From NCBI GenBank assembly GCA_964019425.1, contig OZ025792.1:558001-622000 (forward strand): DNA of 64,000 nt, read 5' to 3'. How positions within the stretch are numbered: the first letter of the stretch is position 1; each line of letters begins with the position of its first letter. The translations under genes were made by a program, and so were the position numbers. The DNA comes from Flectonema sp. DT1601. Its lineage: Eukaryota > Euglenozoa > Diplonemea > Diplonemida > Diplonemidae. Of this stretch, positions 41,548 to 52,826 are shown piece by piece. The notes under the pieces are model-generated. The model did no database searches. It was not told where the DNA came from and was given only the letters and a program-made list of their open reading frames with translations.

Positions 41548-42477
41548 TTACAAGGGGGTGGAGTCACCGTGAACGTCATCAGCAGAACATCTCCTTCGAT
41601 TATAACGATATCTTGATGGAGGGGTCCGTTTTTTCAGAGTTGAACGCTCAGACTTTCTCGGCGGAGTTTCAATTTCCTCATGTTCTTCTGTGTCTGGCGG
41701 ACTCAAACCTTCTGCCCATGAAGCTAATTGGAACTTCAGGGCCGCAATTTGAGACCGTGCCAAGGCGAGTTGAGCATTTAAATCGCTCGCCAGTCCCGTT
41801 AACATCATGGATTGCTCAAGCTGCTCTGCGTGAGTTGTACACCGTTGGTGATTCAGCTCCGAGAGGCGAAGTTGGGCATCCAAAAGTTGTTCTGAGAGCT
41901 CTGCCGCTTTCTCGTTTGTTTCGAGAGAGTCATCTACTGCTCGACAGTAATTCTCGAGTAAGTCAATCCTACCCTCGGACCATTGTCTCGCAATAGGTGT
42001 ATTCTCTTTAACGGAGATAACGTGACTCTCTTGTCGTAAAATCTTGGTCGGCGTGCGGTCGAGAGCTTCACTCTGCGGCATTGTCGGAGGAATTGAGGCT
42101 AGAGGACAAAGAGGGGTGATATAATTAAGGGTAGGGATAAGGGGTTTAATAAGAGGAGTAAAAAGACTACTCGTAGTTGTAAAGAGCGAGAGGTAGTTCT
42201 TTGCTATCTTCATCATAGCAACAGATTCATACAAAATAGGGGATCGGGGGGAAACTTGTTGACTAAAGTGGGTCATGTGGGGACGTGCGGCACGCAAACT
42301 CTCGACCTCCTGTTGAGTATAGAAAAGTCTTATTTTACTTTCTCTTTCCTCATTACATTTGGTCTCCAATTCGTTCGACAGAAGAACAAACCTTTGATGG
42401 TAATTGAAAAGCGCCATTTCCGATAGGTCTGCTTTCTGAGTCAGATTTGCGAGCTCACGTTTCCTGTAATCTTCCAC
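41548..42477 (-). CDS. LINE ORF3: coiled-coil protein, minus copy
   Basis: 309 residues beginning MEDYRKRELANLTQKADLSE; the frame is open further upstream (QRLTAERDESKTSLSAL). Heptad-rich N- and C-terminal helices flank a Pro/Ile-rich middle; the C-terminus is basic (RRRCSADDVHG). The plus copy at 56358-57287 differs at only a few residues. No enzyme motif. It may serve as a particle-forming protein, but the function is unknown. Confidence 0.65.
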   Translation of the reverse strand: MEDYRKRELANLTQKADLSEMALFNYHQRFVLLSNELETKCNEERESKIRLFYTQQEVESLRAARPHMTHFSQQVSPRSPILYESVAMMKIAKNYLSLFTTTSSLFTPLIKPLIPTLNYITPLCPLASIPPTMPQSEALDRTPTKILRQESHVISVKENTPIARQWSEGRIDLLENYCRAVDDSLETNEKAAELSEQLLDAQLRLSELNHQRCTTHAEQLEQSMMLTGLASDLNAQLALARSQIAALKFQLASWAEGLSPPDTEEHEEIETPPRKSERSTLKKRTPPSRYRYNRRRCSADDVHGDSTPL

Positions 42478-42548
42478 TAAGTCATATTGACGAACTAGTG
42501 CGGAAAGAGAAGTCTTCGATTCATCGCGTTCTACTGTTAACCGTTGAA

Positions 42549-42998
42549 TTACTCCTTCCAGAAGTTCATATTCTTTTCTCTATCTTTTTCAATAATTAAA
42601 ACAGGGGGCGCAGGAGGAAGTGAGGATGGATCCTGGTTGGTAGCTTTGATCTCAACAGGTAATCCGTTTAGTAACTGCTTGTCTTTCTCGAGGGAGGCTG
42701 ACATCGCATTAAAGTAAAATAAAAATAGAACATAAAAAATTCGTTCTTTCATTTGTTCTAATTCGTTTTCTAAGATCTGGCATTTCAAGGAAAGTTTCAG
42801 CCTTAATCTTCCTTTTTTTTCTTTGTACAAGGGGGTTTGAGAACCAATGTCAGATTGACATCTTAACACCATAGCAAAATCAGTAGGGAGTGTTTGCGAT
42901 CCCGTTGACGTGAGTTCAGGTGGGGGAGTCTGGAAAGAGATGGAAGAAATAGAAGAGAATGACAAGGAGAGTCCAGTGAGCTCATCCTCATCTAACAA
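42549..42998 (-). CDS. LINE ORF2 C-terminal tail, minus copy
   Basis: Continuation of the endonuclease ORF after the 5.75-kb insertion: LDEDELTGLSLSFSSISSIS and onward to EKDREKNMNFWKE. It matches residues after about 925 of the plus copy. Its start is cut by the H repeat at 43017. Confidence 0.75.
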   Translation of the reverse strand: MLDEDELTGLSLSFSSISSISFQTPPPELTSTGSQTLPTDFAMVLRCQSDIGSQTPLYKEKKGRLRLKLSLKCQILENELEQMKERIFYVLFLFYFNAMSASLEKDKQLLNGLPVEIKATNQDPSSLPPAPPVLIIEKDREKNMNFWKE

Positions 42999-43209
42999 AA
43001 CAGAAGGGGCCGGGGAGAATTTCGATAAAGTGGGAAGTAACGGACTGGGAGCTTTTGGCTCCTGCCCTATTCCCGATGTAAACTTTCTTTTTATTTTTAT
43101 TTTTTTTTAACAGGCCCAAAGGGCGACAATGATGGTTGCTGACCAAGGAATAATATTCAAATGAATTTTCGTTTCAAAGAAACGAACAGAATTAAGAGAG
43201 AGGCAGAGG

Positions 43210-43240
<31 letters not shown>

Positions 43241-43890
43241 GAAAAAAAAAAAATGAAGAGGAAATAATCAAACATGAAAAAAAAAAAAAAAAAAAATATA
43301 TATATAAATAAAAAACGTTGTATGAAAAAGGAAAAAAAAGAAAAAAAAAAGACCAGAAAAGGAAAGAGAAAATGAAAAGGTATAATATTATTGTGGGGAT
43401 ATGAGGGATAGCAGGGAGATGCTCTTTTTTTTTTTTTTTTTTTTTTTTTCTTATTTATTATTTAAAAAAAGGAAACAATCAGTTTAGCGTCTCGATCAGG
43501 ACGGAAAATAGAAATTAATCGACATAGTTGATCGATAGAAAAAAAAACAATGATAACATTGTTTATTCTTTTTTTTTTTTTTTTTTTTTTTTAAATCTTT
43601 TTAATTATTTTAAAGAAAAAACAATCAGTTTAGCGTCTTGACCAGGACGGAAAATAGTAAGTAATCGACATAGTCGATCGATAAAAAAAAAACAATGATA
43701 ACATTGTTTATTCCTTTTTTTTTTTTTTTTATTCTTTTTATTTATTTTTAAAGAAAAAACAATCAGTTTAGCGTCTTGACCAGGACGGAAAATAGAAAGT
43801 AATCGACATAGTCGATCGATAAAAAAAACAATGATAACATTGTTTATTCTTTTTTTCTTTTTATTTTAATTCTTTTTATTTATTTTTTAA

Positions 43891-45629
43891 CCCTCTAAAA
43901 AGAGGCCAAAAACACTGTTTTTGAGAAAAATCGAAAAATTTGACAAAGGGGAAAAGGGGTGTGGGGAAAAATACAAAAAAATTACAGGGTGAAAGACACC
44001 CCCCCGCGCATTGAAAAAAAACTGAGGTCAGCCCACAAGGGGGCCAAAATAACTTGAGAAAATGCAACAACAGCCTAAAAAAACGCTGTTGCTTAGGACC
44101 CCTGGGTTCGCTTTGATTTTAGCAATGTTGTAGGAGTAGAGTGCTTCCGTTTCATGTTTTTCGGTGGGATATGATTGTGTGTGGCAAAGGTATGGCTGTT
44201 GCAAACAGGGGCTGAATACTTGTCAATATTTTCGTGATATTGTTCGAAGCAGGGATCCATGCATAAGAAAACCTCGCTTTTTGAACAAGAAGTCGATGAC
44301 CTTACTTTTTTTGAGAACAAATCCGTGAACTGCAGTCCCCAAAAATATCAAATTTTCGTAGGTAGTGACATTTTGTGTGAGTTTGGTGTGTTCCATGACC
44401 AATAAGTTGAGAACATGGCCTTTTTTTGAACTGAGCATATGTCCCGACGTCTTTTTCAGACTTCTTTTGGAGGGTGAAAACATTGAAGATAGAAATCTCT
44501 AACAAGTAGTGAAAGACTTTCAGGGTCCAGCGTTTTGTCATCAGAGTTCTTCTTGCCTTCCCCCTGATACCGTCTACGAGGTCAACACCACCCATCAGTT
44601 TGTTGTACTGATGGATCTGTACCGGTAAGTCGATGGTCACTTTTTGATGGATTTCCTTATTTTAGTCCATCACGTGGCTGTCTCATAATTCTCCTCGAGA
44701 GGCAATGTGCTGAAGACATGTACTTCTTTTGGATTGCCCCTGAATATATGTGATGCACATTGTGCATTATGTGATGCACATTGTGCTAGGACTGAAAGTA
44801 CGAGGCAGAGAACTTCTCCACCCGTCCCTGCGCCTCCGCCTTATTGATCTCGGACCATTTGGGAACTATTGTTTCCCAAAAGCTGTGGATTTTGTAGAGC
44901 TTGTCAGCAGGTACGGGGTTGGTGACAGTGTAAAACTTTAGATTGGTTCGAATTTAGAGGAACCGATCTCAGGAAGCGAAGTGGGGTGTGTACGCTGGGT
45001 CTGATGTACCGTTCCTGTAATCTGAGATATTTGGTTTATCACAGAGACCCACGAGGATATTGAGTCCTAAAGAGAGTTTGAGTTCAGCTACGTTAAGATT
45101 GAGTGCCTAGTTGTTGCTGCAGTGCGAAATCATCTCGTCACCTTTGGGGTGAACACAAGTTCAAATTTCTGCAGTTCCTTCATCAATTTCAGGTCTGACA
45201 TGTCCTGCAAGGACCGCCGAAACGTGTGTCGTTTTACCTTGGTGATTTTCTTGCTCCATTTCAGAGGGGAAATGCTTGGCTCTATTGTACTCTTTTCATC
45301 GCTCGAAGAAGACTCAGGAGCACCCAAATCTGGGATAGGTGACCCTACTGAATCATTTTCGATGGAAATAGTTTTAGGGATTTTAATTTTTGGCTGAAAA
45401 CATGGGATAGTCATGGGCAACCTGGCTAAGACTGTTCCCAGTGCAGAAAAAAAAAAATGAACTTTTTCTCAGAAAAAGCTGGTGATTTTTGCAGCACGAT
45501 CCCACATAAAATTTGTCGTTTTTGGGCAGCTCTGGCTCCACCCTTGTACTCACAAGGTACATTTTTCCCCTTTGTCAAAAAAAAAAAAAACGCGAAAGGC
45601 CACTATAGTGGCCTTCAGGGCTTAAAGGG
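43891..45629 (-). mobile_element. piggyBac-like transposon, copy 2, internally deleted
   Basis: TTAA at 43887-43890 and 45630-45633. Nearly identical to copy 1, with the same HQYNKLMGGVDLVDGIRGKA signature (44640-44302) and the same N-terminal piece (45420-45130), hence the same internal deletion. One visible difference is a small GTGATGCACATTGTGC duplication near 44750. Both are probably offspring of one deleted ancestor. Confidence 0.85.
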
Positions 45630-45633
45630 TTAA

Positions 45634-48600
45634 AAAGAAAAAAAATGGAAAATAGAAATTAGTCAACAAAGTCGAACGATAAAAAAAAACAATGATAACA
45701 TTGTTTATTCTTTTTTTTTTTATTTTTTTTATATTCTTTTTTATTAATTTTGAAAAAAAAAACAATCAGTTTAGCGTCTTGACCAGGACGGAAAATAGAA
45801 AGTAGTCGACATAGTCGATCGATAAAAAAAACAATGATAACATTGTTTATTCTTTTTTTTTTTTAATTTTAAATTCTTTTTATTTATTTTTTAAAGAAAA
45901 AAAACGGAAAATAGAAATTAGTCGACAAAGTCGAACGATAAAAAAAAAACAATGATAACATTGTTTATTCTTTTTTTTGTATTTTTTTATATTCTTTTTT
46001 ATTAATTTTGAAAAAAAAACAATCAGTTTAGCGTCTTGACCAGGACGGAAAATAGAAAGTAATCGACATAGTCGATCGATAAAAAAACAATGATAACATT
46101 GTTTATTCTTTTTTTTTTTTTTTTTTTAAATTCTTTTTATTAATTTTTTAAAGAAAAAAAACGGAAAATAGAAATTAGTCAACAAAGTCGAACGATAAAA
46201 AAAAACAATGATAACATTGTTTATTCTTTTTTTTTATTTTTTTTTTTAATATTTTTTTTTTATTTTGAAAAAAAAACAATCAGTTTAGCGTCTTGACCAG
46301 GACGGAAAATAGAAAGTAATCGACATAGTCGATCGATAAAAAAAACAATGATAACATTGTTTATTCTTTTTTTTTTTTTTTTTTTTAAATTCTTTTTATT
46401 TATTTTTTAAAGAAAAAAAACGGAAAATAGAAATTAGTCAACAAAGTCGAACGATAAAAAAAAACAATGATAACATTGTTTATTCTTTTTTTTTATTTTT
46501 TTTTTTAATATTTTTTTTTTATTTTGAAAAAAAAAACAATCAGTTTAGCGTCTTGACCAGGACGGAAAATAGAAAGTAATCGACATAGTCGATCGATAAA
46601 AAAAAAACAATGATAACATTGTTTATTCTTTTTTTTATTTTAAATTCTTTTTATTTATTTTTTAAAGAAAAAAATAAACGGAAAATAGAAATTAGTCGAC
46701 AAAGTCGAACGATAAAAAAAAAAACAATGATAACATTGTTTATTCTTTTTTTTTTTTTTTTTTTTATTCTTTTTTATTAATTTTGAAAAAAAAACAATCA
46801 GTTTAGCGTCTTGACCAGGACGGAAAATAGAAAGTGATCGACATAGTCGATCGATAAAAAAACAATGATAACATTGTTTATTCTTTTTTTTTATTTTAAA
46901 TTCTTTTTATTTATTTTTTAAAGAAAAAAAAAAAAAAAAAAAAAACGGAAGATAGAAATTAGTCGACAAAGTCGAACGATAAAAAAAACAATGATAACAT
47001 TGTTTATTCTTTTTTTTGTATTTTTTTGTATTCTTTTTTATTAATTTTGAAAAAAAAAAAACAATCAGTTTAGCGTCTTGACCAGGACGGAAAATAGAAA
47101 GTGATCGACGTAGTCGATCGATAAAAAAAACAATGATAACATTGTTTATTCTTTTTTTTTATTTTAAATTCTTTTTATTTATTCTTTAAAGAAAAGAAAC
47201 GGAAAATAGAAATTAGTCGACAAAGTCGAACGATAAAAAAAAACAATGATAACATTGTTTTTCCTTTTTTTTTTTTTTTTTATATTCTTTTTTATTAATT
47301 TTGAAAAAAAAAAACAATCAGTTTAGCGTCTTGACCAGGACGGAAAATAGTAAGTGATCGACATAGTCGATCGATAAAAAAACAATGATAACATTGTTTA
47401 TTCTTTTTTTTTATTTTAAATTCTTTTTATTAATTCTTTAAAGAAAAGAAACGGAAAATAGAAATTAGTTGACAAAGTCGAACGATAAAAAAAAAACAAT
47501 GATAACATTGTTTATTCTTTTTTTTTTTTTTTTTTTATATTCTTTTTTATTAATTTTGAAAAAAAAAAACAATCAGTTTAGCGTCTTGACCAGGACGGAA
47601 AATAGAAAGTGATCGACATAGTCGATCGATAAAAAAACAATGATAACATTGTTTATTCTTTTTTTTTATTTTAAATTCTTTTTATTTATTTTTTAAAGAA
47701 AAAAAACGGAAAATAGAAATTAGTCGACAAAGTCGAACGATAAAAAAAAAAACAATGATAACATTGTTTATTCTTTTTTTTGTATTTTTTTATATTCTTT
47801 TTTATTAATTTTGAAAAAAAAAAACAATCAGTTTAGCGTCTTGACCAGGACGGAAAATAGAAAGTGATCGACATAGTCGATCGATAAAAAAAAACAATGA
47901 TAACATTGTTTATTCTTTTTTTTTATTTTAAATTCTTTTTATTTATTCTTTAAAGAAAAGAAACGGAAAATAGAAATTAGTCGACAAAGTCGAACGATAA
48001 AAAAAAAACAATGATAACATTGTTTATTCTTTTTTTTTTTTTTTTTTTTATATTCTTTTTTATTAATTTTGAAAAAAAAAACAATCAGTTTAGCGTCTTG
48101 ACCAGGACGGAAAATAGAAAGTGATCGACATAGTCGATCGATAAAAAAACAATGATAACATTGTTTATTCTTTTTTTTTATTTTAAATTCTTTTTATTTA
48201 TTTTTTAAAGAAAAAAAACGGAAAATAGAAATTAGTCAACAAAGTCGAACAATAAAAAAAAAACAATGATAACATTGTTTATTCTTTTTTTTTTTTCTTT
48301 TTTTTTATATTCTTTTTTATTAATTTTGAAAAAAAAACAATCAGTTTAGCGTCTTGACCAGGACGGAAAATAGAAAGTAATCGACATAGTCGATCGATAA
48401 AAAAACAATGATAACATTGTTTATTCTTTTTTTTTATTTTAAATTCTTTTTATTTATTATTTAAAGAAAAGAAACGGAAAATAGAAATTAGTCGACAAAG
48501 TCGAACGATAAAAAAAAAACAATGATAACATTGTTTATTCTTTTTTTTTTTTTTTTATATTCTTTTTATTAATTTTTTAAAAAAAAAAAAAAAAACAATC

Positions 48601-48690
48601 AGTTTAGCGTCTTGACCAGGACGGAAAACTGGAAGTAATCGACATAGTCGATCGATAAGAAAAACAATGATAACATTGTTTCATCTTTTA
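45634..48690 (+). repeat. long hairpin array
   Basis: About 3 kb of alternating A and B half-units in one orientation, roughly two dozen, each with a small hairpin (ATCGAC-ATA-GTCGAT or TCGAC-AAA-GTCGA), the AACAATG-ATAA-CATTGTT hairpin and T-tract/A-tract spacers of variable length. Confidence 0.85.
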
Positions 48691-48771
48691 TATTTTTTAA
48701 TTTTTTTTTATACAGTATTTGAAGAAAAGAAAGAAGAAAAAAAAAAAAAAAAAAAAAACAAGCGGAATTGA

Positions 48772-50268
48772 TCATAATGGGTAAGACCCATTGGCAATAA
48801 GTAGAATAGAAAGAGCCGATGCGTAACAAGTTTGCCAGATAAAACAGTTCTCAAGCCACGATCTTTCAATGGTGAGCTTTTCGATCGTTTTCAGTTTTGT
48901 TACTTTGTGGATTTTGACTTCTTCTACAGGGAAGATTTCTTTACCATCTTTTATAAAACTTGCAGTGGCAGGTTCTTCTTTAATGCTGCGCATTAGAGGT
49001 CTTGAATGCCACGTGGGGAGGTTCCTCGTCTGGAACAGAACATATGAGCACTGTCTGGCGATTCTGGTGCATTCACAAAATAAAGCTTTTGTTGGTGCTA
49101 AAGGTGAACCGATGTGACGTGTCCAGATGTTCAGCTGGTCCATGCAGATGTTTCCTCGTACGCCAACTTCAATAGTAAAAATGTTACAGTCGAAGCCATT
49201 AGCGATGATCGAGTCTCTTAGCTTTAAGTATTTCTTTTCCTTTAAGACATGAGAGGTTTCGAAACGATCTTCATTTGGACACGTCAGCTCCAGAATCAGT
49301 GCTCTTTTCGCAAAAAAAGAATAAATAAAAATGTCTGGTCTTAGAGAGGACGAGACATGGCACACTTCAAGAGGAACAATTAGGCGGTTATCACCGACAT
49401 CGTCGAGGATGACCCAATCATTCGCTAGTGAAAGTTCGCCTGTCTCTTTAGAAATTCTTTCTAGGGGTTTATTTTCCCCTGTTTTTAAAAAAGTTTTAGA
49501 GGGAGGCGGGAGGTTTTCTTTTCTTTTGTTGGCTTTTATTATCAACTCTTCCAAGAAGATAACAATGCGTTTTAGAACGCTGTCATGACGCCACGTGAAC
49601 CTCCCTTGTGTTAAAGAGACAGGACAGCCTGTTAAGACATGCCTGAGGGTAGGATTCACTTTGCCACACAATACACAATTTTGGTCCACGTTGGTGATGT
49701 TCCACCTCTTTAAATTATCTTGTGAGGGGAGGGTGTTTGTAACCGCTTTCAGTTGAAATGAGATATAGGCAGGATTTCCCTCCCTAAGTACCTTATTCCA
49801 GGTGAAATCGTTTATCATACATTTAGACCACTCCTTCCACTGTCCTTGGACTTGTAACTTATTCAAAGAGTTCAGTAGTTCATCTGTGGCTTCCACTTCA
49901 AAACGCTTAAGGAGATCGGGGCGAGTAGTACGTAGATCGCGCAATCGGTGACCAAGACCAGCTGATTGCTTCGCGAGAGAACGGTAAGAAAAAAACTTAA
50001 TAAGGCGCTCCCATTCAGCAGAAGCTGAAAACTTTTTCGACCAATTGGACGATTTCTCCATAATAACATTGTAGACACCGTGCATGTCAGAGTCCTGTGA
50101 GGATCTGAGTATGTCTAGTTTAATTGATTGCGCTTGTTTATATAGCGTCTCGACTCTTTTGTGTCTGAGACCGACAGTGTTCTTTGAACCGGTAAAAAGG
50201 ATGACTGTGTTTGCAGAGCGGACAAATCCCCACCATTTCTTCAAAAAAGGTTTAATAATTTTGTCCAT
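48772..50268 (-). CDS. LINE ORF2, thumb, zinc knuckle and restriction-like endonuclease, minus copy
   Basis: Begins MDKIIKPFLKKWWGFVRSAN. Contains CVLCGKVNPTLRHVLTGC (C-x2-C-x8-H-x4-C) and the REL-type nuclease pattern RPDIFIYSFF, then ALILELTCPNE, KKYLKLRDS and FTIEVGVRGNI. It ends at the left composite insertion. The plus copy is uninterrupted. Confidence 0.8.
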   Translation of the reverse strand: MDKIIKPFLKKWWGFVRSANTVILFTGSKNTVGLRHKRVETLYKQAQSIKLDILRSSQDSDMHGVYNVIMEKSSNWSKKFSASAEWERLIKFFSYRSLAKQSAGLGHRLRDLRTTRPDLLKRFEVEATDELLNSLNKLQVQGQWKEWSKCMINDFTWNKVLREGNPAYISFQLKAVTNTLPSQDNLKRWNITNVDQNCVLCGKVNPTLRHVLTGCPVSLTQGRFTWRHDSVLKRIVIFLEELIIKANKRKENLPPPSKTFLKTGENKPLERISKETGELSLANDWVILDDVGDNRLIVPLEVCHVSSSLRPDIFIYSFFAKRALILELTCPNEDRFETSHVLKEKKYLKLRDSIIANGFDCNIFTIEVGVRGNICMDQLNIWTRHIGSPLAPTKALFCECTRIARQCSYVLFQTRNLPTWHSRPLMRSIKEEPATASFIKDGKEIFPVEEVKIHKVTKLKTIEKLTIERSWLENCFIWQTCYASALSILLIANGSYPL

Positions 50269-50282
50269 TTTTTTGGCAAAAG

Positions 50283-50290
50283 GGAGAGAT

Positions 50291-50322
<32 letters not shown>

Positions 50323-50720
50323 ATTTCCCTGCTATCCTCATATCCCCACAATAATATTATACCTTTTCATTTTCTCTTTCCTTTTCTGGTCTTTTTTTTT
50401 CTTTTTTTCCTTTTTCATACAACGTTTTTTATTTATATTTTGTTTTTTTTCTTTTTTTCATGTTTGATTATTTCCTCTTCATATTTTTTTTTTTTTCTAT
50501 TCTTTCTTTTTTTTTTTTTTTTTTTCTCTGCCTCTCTCTCAATTCTGTTCGTTTCTTTGAAACGAAAATTCATTTGAATATTATTCCTTGGTCAGCAACC
50601 ATCATTGTCGCCCTTTGGGCCTGTTAAAAAAAAAAAAAAAAAATAAAAAGAAAGTTTACATCGGGAATAGGGCAGGAGCCAAAAGCTCCCAGTCCGTTAC
50701 TTCCCACTTCATCGAAATTC
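50283..50720 (-). mobile_element. H repeat plus linker, inserted in the minus LINE
   Basis: Minus orientation: a T-tract end (A-tract on plus, 50291-50318), linker GAGCATTTCCCTGCTATCCT, then the H head ending ATCGAAATTC at 50720. The plus LINE copy has the empty site near 54305-54312 (CATGACTTATCTC). No clear target duplication is seen. It contains no array units, so it is a minimal form of the composite. Confidence 0.8.
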
Positions 50721-50819
50721 AGTCATGGATCATTAAACTCCATGTTAACCTTGACAATAACAAGTGTTGGACAGACCAAGCCTTCTGAGACCCATACAGT
50801 GGCATGTCGTCGACTTTTT

Positions 50820-51859
50820 TTAAAAAATTCCTGTCAGGCGCTCTCGCAATTTCTGTTCTTTGGCGTTCGGCTCAAACCAACGCCCGAGGTATTTGAACTC
50901 TCCAGCTTCCTGGAGATTCGTAATCGGAACATTGTTAATCTTCAGGTCCGGGTTAGCTGGTTTCCCTTGTACAAAGCTGTGGGCAATGCATTTCTGGGGT
51001 TTCGCTTTCATACCACGAGACCAGGAAAGAAACTGTTCGAGCGACTTGATTAGCAATTTTGCCCCCGCCTTTGATGACGTGGTAAGTTGTAAATCATCAG
51101 CAAAAGCTGCAACTAATAGTTGGAGGGATTTATTGCTAAACTCGTAGGCTTCCTGTTGATGAACTGCTAAGGAAAAGAGCAGTAGTTGGAATACCAAATT
51201 AAAAAGGGTTGGGGAGGAAACGCAGCCTTGAAAGACACCAACTTCAAAAGGGATAGTGGGCGTCAGGCCTTCTCCAACTCTGATTTGGACGCGCATGGAG
51301 GAATAATACCTTTTATAGAAACCGATTATTCTTTCGTGAATTCCGAAATATTTTAAAGCAAAGAAAATTAATTGATGTTTGACTGATCCGAAAGCATCTG
51401 CCAAATCCACCCAGACAATTGTTAGGTTTTTCCGGAGAGCTTTCACTTCTTTAAAAATCTCTGAGGTGATCGTGGCATGTTCGATACACCCAGAGACACC
51501 TTTCCTAAAGCCTTTTTGAAAATTAAATTTAGAAAGAGTGTGGTTTGCGACGGCTTCCTGAATGACCGTATTAAAAATTTTCCCGTCGCAGTTGCCCACA
51601 GCTATCGGTCTCGTTTTCGAGATGTCTTTCCCATCGGAGTTGGGCTTTGGGAGCATTGTTACAAATGCTAAGCCCAACTATCCGGATAGGCCTTGAGTTC
51701 GAAAATTCTCTTTAATACCTTGTAAAGTGCTTCCATAAAAGTTGGGACCTTTTTCCATACAACATAAGGTATGCAATTGGGACCAGGGGCACATTTGTTT
51801 TTTTTCTTTGATAAGAGAATACCAAACTGTTCGAAGCTCGGGAACTGGATATCATCCAT
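50820..51859 (-). pseudogene. LINE ORF2 reverse transcriptase core, minus copy
   Basis: Encodes CAPGPNCIPYVVWKKVP, KTRPIAVGNCDGKIFN, VWVDLADAFGSVKHQL, GVFQGCVSSPTLFNL and AAFADDLQL. Two overlapping frames (51859-51668 and 51677-50820) cover what is a single frame in the plus copy, so about one frameshift is present here. Confidence 0.75.
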
Positions 51860-51915
51860 TGTCTTGTAGTCAGACTTAGGTAAAAAAGAGGGATGGGTGA
51901 AATCAGTTTTTTTTT

Positions 51916-52680
51916 TTAATTGTCACAATAATTGTTTTTAAAATGTTCAATTATTTTTTCCTCTGGAATATCAAGGGAGGGGGGTTGAGGATCTTCTTTT
52001 TGGAGTTCTTCTTTTATGGCAGTAAACGGGTTTTGACGAAATTTATCTTGTAATTTTCTGAATAAATTTTTCTTTTCTAAATTCCGATACATTCGGAAAA
52101 TCCTTTTCATTCTCGTTCTTGCCTCTTTCCATTTGACAGCGTTCTCTATAGAAGGCCCAGATTTGCGGAGCTCCTGTCTTAGCTGTTTCATTTCCAGACG
52201 ACATTCACGTTTTTCTTGGTCGAGGATGACCTCTTCCCTTGATTTCTGTTTGCGGGGTAAATTCCGCTTTGTTTCTTCAAAGAAACTGCTACAAATTTGA
52301 TAAACCGTTTTGAGTAGTTTATCAAGTTGGTCGGCAGGTTTTAAAGAGTTTTCTGTTTCGACGGTGAAAGTTTGGAGTTTTTCTGTAGCAGAAACGTCGA
52401 TGTCCTTCCATTCAGTTCCAAAAGATCGGAATTTGAGACGAGACGGGTGTAACGGGGTAAAAGTGGGTGTTGTAGAGTTACAAGGAACGAAAGCTGTTTG
52501 TGAAGTTTTAAAATCTACAGATTCTCCTACAAAGGGAGGTTCCAGGTCTGAATTATTCCCTGTGAGGGGAGACAGAGGTGTACCTTTACATGTACCGTTA
52601 GCACAGTGTTTCGCTCTCGTAGCGATACTTTTGAAAAGCTTACCACATTCTGGACAAGGTAAGTGGTAACAATCTTTAAC
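51916..52680 (-). CDS. LINE N-terminal zinc finger and coiled region, minus copy
   Basis: Reading from about 52670: DCYHLPCPECGKLFKSIATR then AKHCANGTCKG, a C2H2/C2HC-type finger as at the N-termini of R2/NeSL-like LINEs. A linker (FVPCNSTTPTFTPLHPSRLK) and a basic coiled coil follow (MKQLRQELRKSGPSIENAV ... NYCDN). The finger is absent from the plus copy, which starts downstream of it. No ATG upstream of the finger is certain. Confidence 0.65.
   Translation of the reverse strand, partial: VKDCYHLPCPECGKLFKSIATRAKHCANGTCKGTPLSPLTGNNSDLEPPFVGESVDFKTSQTAFVPCNSTTPTFTPLHPSRLKFRSFGTEWKDIDVSATEKLQTFTVETENSLKPADQLDKLLKTVYQICSSFFEETKRNLPRKQKSREEVILDQEKRECRLEMKQLRQELRKSGPSIENAVKWKEARTRMKRIFRMYRNLEKKNLFRKLQDKFRQNPFTAIKEELQKEDPQPPSLDIPEEKIIEHFKNNYCDN
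52341..52680. other. asymmetric centre of the giant inverted repeat
   Basis: About 340 bp present once only, holding the LINE zinc-finger region. The right arm begins CTGCCGACCAACTTGATAAA at 52681; the same sequence ends the left arm near 52335. Short shared sequence TCTTTAA at both inner boundaries suggests a fold-back or template-switch origin. Confidence 0.75.
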
Positions 52681-52826
52681 CTGCCGACCAACTTGATAAA
52701 CTACTCAAAACGGTTTATCAAATATGTAGCGGTTTCTTTGAAGAAACAAAGCGGAATTTACCCCGCAAACAGAAATCAAGGGAAGAGGTCATCCTCGACC
52801 AAGAAAAACTTGAATGTCGTCTGGAA

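Larger units (their letters stand above)
43017..48771. mobile_element. 5.75-kb composite insertion: H repeat, linker, hairpin arrays and piggyBac
   Basis: Inserted in the minus LINE between the codons for IANG and SPAPSV; the plus copy shows the uninterrupted site at about 55808-55820. It consists of H head 43017-43300, linker 43300-43430, array 43470-43890, piggyBac 43891-45629, array 45634-48690 and an A-tract end. At the right junction AATGGGT-AAG-ACCCATT forms a perfect hairpin (48774-48791). Confidence 0.75.
38826..52340. repeat. left arm of a giant inverted repeat
   Basis: Matches the reverse complement of 52681-64000 at every point checked: 38826 versus 64000, H copy 39472-39711 versus 63119-63400, SINEs 39759-40170 versus 58770-58925 and 62867-63075, LINE 41548-52340 versus 52681-57287. 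Identity is high (about 97-98% in the coding parts by eye). The left arm alone contains 43017-48771 and 50283-50720. Confidence 0.85.
41548..52680 (-). mobile_element. REL-type LINE, minus copy (with two later insertions)
   Basis: A second non-LTR retrotransposon family: N-terminal C2H2 zinc finger and coiled region (52680 to 51916), RT pieces (51859-50820), C-terminal RT, zinc knuckle and restriction-like endonuclease (50268-48772), tail (42998-42549) and a coiled-coil ORF (42477-41548). It is split by 43017-48771 (H unit, array, piggyBac) and 50283-50720 (H unit). It has the longer 5' end of the two copies. Confidence 0.85.
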
